Assembly (NCBI GenBank): GCA_014360945.1
Contig: JACIWM010000033.1
Span: 1-12,010 of the forward strand
Source: Candidatus Bipolaricaulota bacterium
Lineage (GTDB): Bacteria > Bipolaricaulota > Bipolaricaulia > Bipolaricaulales > Bipolaricaulaceae
DNA length: 12,010 bases
Reading direction: 5' to 3'
Under the pieces are notes generated by a model. That model worked only from the letters and a program-made list of their open reading frames with translations, searched no databases and was not told the DNA's origin. Position 1 is the first letter of the stretch. Each line of letters opens with the position of its first letter. The translations under genes and the position numbers were made by a program. Shown piece after piece: positions 6,406 through 12,010 of this stretch.

Positions 6406-7871
6406 AAGTAATGGTTCTTGGTATTGATGGTCTAGACAGTGAAATGTTATCTAAATTTGAAGATAATCTTCCTAACTTTAAAAAATTAAAAGAAGATTCT
6501 CCAAATGTTAAATTATCCTCTGTGTTCCCGCCTGATTCACCTACTGCATGGGCTTCAATTTATACCGGCAAAAATCCCGCTGAACATGGTATTGTCCTTT
6601 TTAAAGATTCATTTGATTCCCAACACAATATTGATGAAATTTTGGATGATATTCCTGGAACTACCTTTTGGGATGTCGCAGGAAAATTAGGCAAAAAAGT
6701 TTGTATAATTTTACCAAGAATGGCATATCCACCATGGCCTGTTAACGGTGCTATGATTAGTCGGACAACAGAGTCAGAGGATATAAAAGATATCAAAAAT
6801 TTTGATATAAAAAGCTATCCACCCGAATTTTTTGATGAATATGACTTTGAGGGTCTGAAACCACCCTCTTCACCATTAAAACTTGGGGACATAATAGAAC
6901 CTACTAAGGAGCTTATATTGAATGAGATTAGATTAGCATCAAAAATTTGTAAAGAGATAAATTGGGATCTTTATTTTTATTATTCCCATTCACTTGATAA
7001 AATACAGCATTTATTCTGGATGCATCATGATAAAAATGATCCATATTATAAAGAAGATAATCCCTACGAAGATGTGGTTTTTGAATTTCATAAATTTTAC
7101 GACAAGCACGTCATTGGAAAGTTTCTTAAATTAATAGACTCAAAAACAGCTTTTATTGTATTAAGTGATCATGGGCATGGTATGAGACCCACAAAGGTTA
7201 TTAACATCAACGAAATACTAAAGAAAAAAGGATTGCTCAAATCGAAGATAGAAAAGAATAATAGAATTTCCAAGGATTATCTAATGAATTTATTGAGAAA
7301 AAAGATCATTAAGACCATGAATAGTCATAGACTGGCTGAAAAATTTGTCTTAGAATTGGTTAAAATATTCCCTCAAGGAAAAAAAATTTACGTTAAAAGC
7401 ATTCCCATAGATGAAAATAGTACCTTAGCATGCTTATCAGATCTTGCAAGGGGTACTAAAGAGTATTCATATGCTGGAATCAGAATAAACAATAGTTTGG
7501 TAAACGAGTCATCATATAAAGTAGTAATAGATGAGATTATCGAAATTCTACAATCAATAAAAGATCCTTTTACTTCAAAGAACGTAATTGAATGGATTCA
7601 TAAAAGAGAGGAAATTTACAATGGTAAATATATTGAAAAATACCCTGATATCATTTTCAAGTTAAAAGATGATTGGGGCGCTGGATGGGACATAAATGCA
7701 CCCGTATTCGCCAAAAGCGAAACTCACACCATACAACCAGGCAGTCATAGAGCAGAAACAGCCGTCTTTTTAATAAAAAATCATGGAAACATGAATATAA
7801 AGAAAAACATGACACTCATGGACATACCCAAAACTATCCTACAATTATTAACACAAGGGCGAATATCCTAA
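6402..7871 (+). CDS. alkaline phosphatase superfamily / type I phosphodiesterase
   Basis: A 489-residue metallo-hydrolase of the nucleotide pyrophosphatase/phosphodiesterase branch. All expected active-site positions are visible: D9 in LGIDGLD, the nucleophile T48 in SPTAW, D199 and H203 in SLDKIQH, D256 and H257 in LSDHGHG, and H449 in QPGSHR. There is no signal peptide or membrane helix, so it should act in the cytoplasm. The middle insert (about 265-430) is lysine-rich and variable. It begins ATGA over the kinase stop, behind GAGGTG (6388-6393). Known relatives hydrolyse or transfer phosphate esters and diesters; here the substrate is probably a nucleotide-sugar, phospho-glycan or lipid intermediate, by inference. 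Codon use changes in the last 190 bases: all seven isoleucines are ATA or ATC, whereas ATT predominates earlier. Confidence 0.82.
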   Translation: MKVMVLGIDGLDSEMLSKFEDNLPNFKKLKEDSPNVKLSSVFPPDSPTAWASIYTGKNPAEHGIVLFKDSFDSQHNIDEILDDIPGTTFWDVAGKLGKKVCIILPRMAYPPWPVNGAMISRTTESEDIKDIKNFDIKSYPPEFFDEYDFEGLKPPSSPLKLGDIIEPTKELILNEIRLASKICKEINWDLYFYYSHSLDKIQHLFWMHHDKNDPYYKEDNPYEDVVFEFHKFYDKHVIGKFLKLIDSKTAFIVLSDHGHGMRPTKVININEILKKKGLLKSKIEKNNRISKDYLMNLLRKKIIKTMNSHRLAEKFVLELVKIFPQGKKIYVKSIPIDENSTLACLSDLARGTKEYSYAGIRINNSLVNESSYKVVIDEIIEILQSIKDPFTSKNVIEWIHKREEIYNGKYIEKYPDIIFKLKDDWGAGWDINAPVFAKSETHTIQPGSHRAETAVFLIKNHGNMNIKKNMTLMDIPKTILQLLTQGRIS

Positions 7872-7884
7872 AGCTTAAAAGGTT

Positions 7885-9105
7885 ATGGAGGTAATTATAA
7901 TTAAAATATGTTTTATCTGCACAATTTATCCGCCTGTAACAATGGGGGGAGGCTCAGTCGTCGTTGAAAAAGTTGCAAAAAACTTATTAAACAAAGGACA
8001 CGAAGTTTTTGTAATAACAACAAGTAGAAAAAATTTCAGAGAATGTATAGTAGATGGTGTTAAGACATATCGATTGCCATTAAACATATATTTCCTCCCT
8101 AAATTCTATTCACAAAACATGATAAAAAGAATATTATGGCAGTTAACAGACCTCTTTAATATAAATGCTTACAGAAAAATCAAAAGAATCCTAGAAAAAG
8201 AAGCACCGAATATAGTCCATATACACAATTATAAGGGTTTATCTACCTTATCCTTTAAGGCAGCAAAAGATCTTAACATGCCCCTGCTTTTCACAGCACA
8301 TGACTTTTCACCTATTTGTATAAGGAGTAATTTGCTTAATGGAAAGAGTCATATATGCAAGAAGCAAAATTTACCGTGTAAATTTTACAACAAAATCCAA
8401 AAAATGATCATAGACAATAAACCAGACATTGTCATAGCACCATCAAAATTTGTACTCGAAAAACTCGAATCTAAAGGATTATTCAAAAATTCTAAAAAAA
8501 TTGTGCTCCCAAACCCAATAGAACTAAAACATGAAAACAACAAGAAAACTTATGAGACGATTGACATACTATTTGTCGGATCACTTTCAAAGCACAAAGG
8601 CCCCCATATACTCATTAAAGCATTCCAAAGAGTAAAAAGAGAAAATCTAAGGCTCCACATAGCTGGAAAAGGTCCATACTCTGAAGAAATGAGAAAGCTC
8701 GCAAAGGACGACAAGAGAATTATATTCCATGGTTTTCTTCATGGGAAAAAACTCATGGACATGTATAGGATGGCAAATGTCACGGTCGTGTCATCAATAT
8801 GCTATGAAGTTTTTGGGATGATTATCATTGAGAGTTTTGTATGTTCAACGCCTGTAGTTGCAAGTAGGATTGGGGGGATACCGGAACTTGTCAGAGATGG
8901 TTATAATGGTTTTTTATTTGAACCTGGAAATGTGGACGAACTTGCAAATATATTAAATGAGATTTCAGAAAATCCAAAGATTCTCAGAAGATTGGAAAAG
9001 GGAGCACGCAAATCAAGTAAAAAATATGATGTAAAAGAACATATAAACAGATTGGAAGAAATTTATAGGAGCTTAACAGGAAAATCACAAAAGAACCAAA
9101 TATAA
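7885..9105 (+). CDS. glycosyltransferase family 4 with cysteine-containing insert
   Basis: A 406-residue GT-B enzyme. The N-terminal domain has IYPPVTMGGGSVVVEKVA (14-31), HIHNYKG (112-118) and TAHDFSPIC (137-145). Next comes a segment with C145, C158 and C165 that resembles the cysteine-containing loop of a GT4 subgroup and might bind a metal. The C-terminal domain has FVGSLSKHKGPHILIKAFQ (230-248), AGKGPY (260-265), an intact EX7E motif at E308-E316 (EVFGMIIIE) and SRIGGIPELVRDGYNGFLFEPG (327-348, key residues GG and NG). It follows the previous stop after 13 bases. The only in-frame ATG is at 7885, but the strong ribosome binding site GGAGGT (7887-7892) lies inside this start and would place initiation at an ATT codon (7900), giving MKICFICTIYPP. 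It is the last intact gene of the block. Confidence 0.87.
   Translation: MEVIIIKICFICTIYPPVTMGGGSVVVEKVAKNLLNKGHEVFVITTSRKNFRECIVDGVKTYRLPLNIYFLPKFYSQNMIKRILWQLTDLFNINAYRKIKRILEKEAPNIVHIHNYKGLSTLSFKAAKDLNMPLLFTAHDFSPICIRSNLLNGKSHICKKQNLPCKFYNKIQKMIIDNKPDIVIAPSKFVLEKLESKGLFKNSKKIVLPNPIELKHENNKKTYETIDILFVGSLSKHKGPHILIKAFQRVKRENLRLHIAGKGPYSEEMRKLAKDDKRIIFHGFLHGKKLMDMYRMANVTVVSSICYEVFGMIIIESFVCSTPVVASRIGGIPELVRDGYNGFLFEPGNVDELANILNEISENPKILRRLEKGARKSSKKYDVKEHINRLEEIYRSLTGKSQKNQI
7887..7892 (+). promoter_or_regulatory. ribosome binding site aimed at an ATT codon
   Basis: GGAGGT here is the best Shine-Dalgarno match near the start of the last GT4 gene. It directly follows the only in-frame ATG (7885) and lies seven bases before ATT at 7900, which is followed by the family-typical KICFICTIYPP. 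This suggests initiation at ATT, or an ATG that mutated to ATT. Confidence 0.45.
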
Positions 9106-9111
9106 TAGAAG

Positions 9112-9204
9112 ATGGTCATATACATGAATAAGGCATCATATCCCGAGTTTTACAAAGATTCCTTGCAACTCTACAAACTGATAAAACATATTTTAGGAAG
9201 TTGA
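9112..9204 (+). CDS. possible small ORF or gene fragment, 30 residues
   Basis: An ATG at 9112 opens a 30-residue frame ending at TGA 9202-9204, which overlaps the ATG of the decayed methyltransferase (TGATG). The peptide is rich in Lys, Leu and Tyr and has no motif I recognise. No clear ribosome binding site precedes it. It may be a remnant of another gene, since everything immediately downstream is decayed. Confidence 0.2.
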   Translation: MVIYMNKASYPEFYKDSLQLYKLIKHILGS

Positions 9205-9913
9205 TGGAATTGTTCAAAGTTTTTAAAAGAGCAAAAAAAGTCTATAAAGAGCATGGTTTTTGGAATTTTATTAAAAGTACTGCAAAGTTTGTTCGTATTA
9301 CATTATTTTATGATAAAATGGATAGATTTTGCCAAAATGAAGAATTTTATTCCAAAAGATGCTAAAGATTCTTTTAATTTTATTTCGGATAATTTCTTTG
9401 GAGTTTCCAACCTTTCGCAAAAATGGTGAGTTCTTGGAGTTGTAGAAATTTTTGAAAAATAGAAATCCTCGTAACATAATATAGATTGTTACAGAGAAGA
9501 GTGGGAGTTTATTTTTATTTTTGTAAGTTAGCCCCAAATGATGATAAGATAATTAGTGTTGACTTGCCTTCAGTGACTTGTGAGAATAACGGTTTTTTAA
9601 ATTTTTCGCAAGGGAAAGCCAGAAATTGTACCTTTTGAAAGCAGATTCGCATAAAATGGATACTCTAGAAAGGTTAAAAAAGTCTCAAATGGGAAATTTT
9701 TAAATTTTCTTTTTATCGATGGTGATCACAGCTACGAGGGCGTTAAAATGGATTTTGAGATGTATTCTCCACTAGTCAGATCTGGAGGCATTATTGCCTT
9801 CCATGATATTATTCAGGAAAAAGGAGTAGAAAAGTTTTGGAACGAAATAAAAAAGAAAATTCAATTACGAGAAAATCGGTAATACAAATGTAATATACAA
9901 AGGTAAATCTTGA
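9204..9913 (+). pseudogene. decayed class I SAM-dependent methyltransferase
   Basis: Successive pieces in different forward frames line up with one methyltransferase of the kind found in glycan clusters. The pieces are: 9204-9351, beginning MELFKVFKRAKKVYKEHG; 9352-9426, with FISDNFFGVSNLSQKW; 9425-9523, with EFLEL then KFLKNRNPRNII, broken by TAG at 9443-9445 and 9482-9484; 9525-9635, with KLAPNDDKIISVDLPS; 9632-9700, with LLKADSHKMDTLERL; 9703-9879, with FIDGDHSYEGV then GGIIAFHDI and KFWNEIKKK; and 9878-9910, with NVIYKG. Order and spacing match the family, including the SVDLP end of strand 2, the DGDH loop and the FHD motif. At least five frame changes and two in-frame stops make a functional product very unlikely. 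The first TAG fits a lost Leu (TTG) and the second a lost Glu (GAG), both single-base changes. Confidence 0.85.
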
Positions 9914-10087
9914 AGATTTCAACTTGCTTTCTGCATAATAAACATTCACTATGTCCAGAAATCCCAAGAAGTAGTCCAGTATAGCCCTATTAATACTTTT
10001 ATACCTCCATGATAAGGTTATGATCAACGAAGTTTAAAGAATAAAGGTATATGATAAGATAAAACATTCCTGAAGTGCATAAAATGA

Positions 10088-10302
10088 TTTTGTGAAAGAT
10101 TATTTGCAAGTAAATTGATACATCCCCAAAAAAACCTTCTCTATGTTACATTATTGGCCTTAAAAGGATCTTCCAAGCAACAAGGAACCCCATTAAAAAC
10201 TTTAATGTTTTCAATCGACTTCTTCGATGAAAGTATCATAGTAAAATTAAAGTCAAAAAAGAATGGAAGAAAAGGGTTATAAGCGCGCCTTCTAAAAGTT
10301 AA
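10088..10302 (+). pseudogene. protein-like debris, unrecognised decayed gene
   Basis: Two forward frames look coding here. One is open from 10088 to 10282 and includes LIHPQKNLLYVTLLALK. The other takes over near 10162 with KRIFQATRNPIKNFNVFNRLLR, is broken by TGA at 10228-10230, and continues as KYHSKIKVKKEWKKR to TAA at 10300-10302. The TGA would be TGG with one change. This looks like a frame-shifted remnant of a basic, possibly membrane-associated protein. I cannot name the family. The preceding stretch, 9914-10087, has only short frames (one reads LLILLYLHDKVMINEV at about 9980-10033) and nothing I can identify. Confidence 0.35.
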
Positions 10303-10446
10303 ACTTTAAAAATTGTCAAATTCTTTACTCTATCAAAATGGATGTAATAGAAATTGGTGATGTGAAAAGAATGTGACACTTGCTTTTTATATTGATTAAA
10401 TTTTTGTAGTTAAAGACTACAAATTATAACTTGAAGCCAAAGCGAT

Positions 10447-10680
10447 ATGGATATAAAAGCTTCAGTCACTGACAGCAGTTTTATTTTGCGAAGCAAGAAA
10501 ATATTAGATACGCCTTGAACTTTACCTAGCGTACATGAGTTTGGAAATGAAAACTTCAACCTTGAGCTCGTAAATAAAATCCACTACATAAGGCAATATC
10601 AAAAAAAGGAAGAATTAAAGTATAATGTTGCTGAAAAAGAATCATATGGCTTCTATTTTACAGAAGATAAGAAAATTTAA
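10447..10680 (+). pseudogene. unrecognised decayed gene fragment
   Basis: One frame reads DMDIKASVTDSSFILRSKK, is broken by TGA at 10516-10518, and continues through HEFGNENFNLELVNKIHYIR and ESYGFYFTEDKKI to TAA at 10678-10680. The composition is protein-like and the frame survives for 53 codons after the internal stop, but no start codon or ribosome binding site fits. The HEFGN stretch might recall carbohydrate-active proteins; I do not recognise the family. The stretch between 10303 and 10446 holds nothing I can identify. Confidence 0.3.
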
Positions 10681-10825
10681 TAGTAGATTTTATTACAATG
10701 AAAAAATATATAACGCTTCGAAGGTTAAAGATTTGATGGTGAAGGCCACACCATATGAAATTATAGAAAAGATGGAATTCCCTTCCAGAAAATCAAAGAG
10801 ACAAAAGTCCCAAGATATAACATAG
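10625..10825 (+). CDS. hypothetical small ORF, 66 residues, possibly a fragment
   Basis: An ATG at 10625 opens a basic 66-residue frame ending at TAG 10823-10825. It contains KFNSRFYYNEKIYNASKVKD and ATPYEIIEKMEFP and ends in a very basic tail. It overlaps the end of the preceding decayed frame by 56 bases in another register, so it may be the shifted continuation of the same dead gene. AAGGAAG about ten bases upstream is only a weak ribosome binding site. No domain is recognised. Confidence 0.25.
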   Translation: MLLKKNHMASILQKIRKFNSRFYYNEKIYNASKVKDLMVKATPYEIIEKMEFPSRKSKRQKSQDIT

Positions 10826-10875
10826 ACTAGAAGCAAGGGAATAAAGTAAAATATGCGTGGAATTATAACGTGCGA

Positions 10876-10879
10876 GGAG
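10876..10879 (+). promoter_or_regulatory. ribosome binding site of the DUF2206-like gene
   Basis: GGAG within GAGGAGA (10874-10880) lies six bases before the ATG at 10886. It favours this start over the in-frame ATG at 10853, which has no such signal. Confidence 0.55.
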
Positions 10880-10885
10880 AATAAG

Positions 10886-12010
10886 ATGAGAAGAGATATC
10901 ATCTACACACTAATACTATTACTACTCATTGATATTGCAATTATAGCTGATATTCCTGGCTTGAGGCAATCTCTGCCATTCTTGTTCTTTAGTTTTATTC
11001 CAGGTTATCTTTTGGTTAGAAGTTTTGATATTGGATTTATTGAGAAGTTTGTCTTGTCTGCTGCATTAAGTATTGCTCTGCTCATGTTCGTCGGACTCTT
11101 TGTAAATAGCTTGTATCCGTGGGTTCTAGAGCCTTTGAGTTTAGCACCGCTGCTAATTTCCTTGAATATTCTAATGATAGTATTGTGTGTTTTTTCTTTT
11201 TGGAAAGAAAAGGAAGTTAAGTTCGAGTTTAAGGGGAAGTTAAGTGTGCGTCCATTGATGATTTACCCTCTCTTTTTGCCTGTTTTAACAGTTCTGGGAT
11301 CCTATGTTATGAATATATATTCTATTAATCTTATTTTGCTTTTCATGTTAATTAGTATACCAGTGTATATTCTTATTTTAGCGTTGGAGAGAGACAAGGT
11401 ATCTCCCTTTGTTTATCCCATCACTTTATATTGTATCGGATTTTCTCTCCTCGCCTTGAATATTCTACCATCTAATTATATCATTGGAAGAGACATACAC
11501 ATGGAATATTATTGTTTTAAGACAAGCCTACTCAATCATCATTGGGATATCCATGATCCCTATCATTCATACAATAGTTGTTTGAGCCTCACAATATTAC
11601 CTGCTATTTATAAGTATTTGTTGGGAGTGCCCTCTACTCTCATATTTAAGTTTTATTATCCTTTGACAGGGGCCATTGTGCCTGTTCCTATGTATGTTTT
11701 TGCGAGACGCATCCTTAAAAGTAGAGAATTTGCGTTTTATGCAACATTACTTTTAATGTTTCAATTCGCTTATATTTATATGGGACAATATGTTCGTCAG
11801 CTTATTGCATTTGTTTTTTTCGCCACTGCAATCATGACCTTAACAATTCCAATAAAAGAATCCTACAAGAAGATCCTATTCATAGTATTTATCCTGGCAA
11901 CGGTATTTTCCCATTATACATCAAGTTATGTTTTCTTCGCTGTTGTGGCGATACCACCATTTATTATATGGGCAAGCAAGCACCTAAAAGGCAGATTCCA
12001 TTTTCCATGG
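10886..12010 (+). CDS. DUF2206-like multispanning membrane protein (partial, 3' end outside window)
   Basis: The frame is open for 375 codons to the right edge. The protein is very hydrophobic, with roughly eight to ten candidate helices (for example residues 6-23, 32-45, 55-74, 87-104, 125-142, 148-166, 178-192, 255-273, 284-300, 305-320 and 329-360). Before the middle block lies a hydrophilic loop with GRDIHMEYY (201-209), followed by HHWDIHDPYHSYN (218-230). Further motifs are MGQYVRQ (299-305) and FSHYTSSY (341-348). This pattern matches DUF2206 membrane proteins of Methanobacteriales. An acidic RDxHxE loop after early helices recalls the catalytic loops of GT-C polyprenyl-phosphate-dependent transferases, so a role in surface glycan transfer is plausible but inferred. 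Codons here are T-rich (CTT, TTT, ATT, TTG), unlike the ATA-rich left-hand genes. No convincing promoter was found. Confidence 0.72.
   Translation, partial: MRRDIIYTLILLLLIDIAIIADIPGLRQSLPFLFFSFIPGYLLVRSFDIGFIEKFVLSAALSIALLMFVGLFVNSLYPWVLEPLSLAPLLISLNILMIVLCVFSFWKEKEVKFEFKGKLSVRPLMIYPLFLPVLTVLGSYVMNIYSINLILLFMLISIPVYILILALERDKVSPFVYPITLYCIGFSLLALNILPSNYIIGRDIHMEYYCFKTSLLNHHWDIHDPYHSYNSCLSLTILPAIYKYLLGVPSTLIFKFYYPLTGAIVPVPMYVFARRILKSREFAFYATLLLMFQFAYIYMGQYVRQLIAFVFFATAIMTLTIPIKESYKKILFIVFILATVFSHYTSSYVFFAVVAIPPFIIWASKHLKGRFHFPW

Noticed and set aside
10704..10713. AAATATATAA as a promoter for the DUF2206-like gene
   Set aside because: It is a TATA-like string in AT-rich debris about 170 bases before the start, with nothing else to support it.
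9106..10885. A mobile element as the cause of the decayed region
   Set aside because: No transposase-like frame, terminal inverted repeats or target duplication could be seen; the damage looks like small indels and point changes.

Overview
The window looks like a piece of an archaeal genome, most likely a methanogen of the Methanobacteriales. The DNA is AT-rich. Arginine is written almost entirely as AGA/AGG and isoleucine often as ATA. Genes overlap by four bases (ATGA/GTGA) behind GGAGG/GGGGTG-type ribosome binding sites. The right-hand gene resembles the DUF2206 membrane proteins typical of that order. Taxonomy is inferred from style and content only.

Layout, all on the + strand. (1) 1-152: the C-terminal end of a gene entering from the left, probably a SAM-dependent methyltransferase. 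(2) 153-482: a mostly non-coding gap with a small open frame that may be a decayed fragment of a family 2 glycosyltransferase. (3) 483-9105: a tight eight-gene block. It encodes two family 2 glycosyltransferases, an HpnJ-like radical SAM enzyme, two GT4 glycosyltransferases, a thymidylate-kinase-like P-loop kinase, an alkaline-phosphatase-superfamily phosphodiesterase, and a third GT4 enzyme. (4) 9106-10885: about 1.8 kb of decayed DNA. It contains one clearly identifiable methyltransferase pseudogene (9204-9913), with at least five frame changes and two in-frame stops, and further protein-like fragments I cannot name. (5) 10886 to the right edge: an intact, truncated multispanning membrane protein of the DUF2206 type.

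The eight-gene block reads as a surface-glycan or glycolipid pathway. The family 2 enzymes would use nucleotide sugars, one of them probably with a polyprenyl phosphate or at the membrane. The GT4 enzymes would extend the chain. The radical SAM enzyme would modify a sugar or lipid head group. The kinase and phosphodiesterase would handle phosphate on a nucleotide, sugar or lipid intermediate. No flippase, polymerase or recognisable oligosaccharyltransferase is visible, although the DUF2206 protein may be a GT-C-like membrane transferase. The most unusual points are the HpnJ-like radical SAM gene inside an archaeal glycosyltransferase operon, the coupled kinase/phosphodiesterase pair, a GT4 gene whose ribosome binding site points at an ATT codon, and the well-preserved record of gene decay next to the membrane-protein gene.
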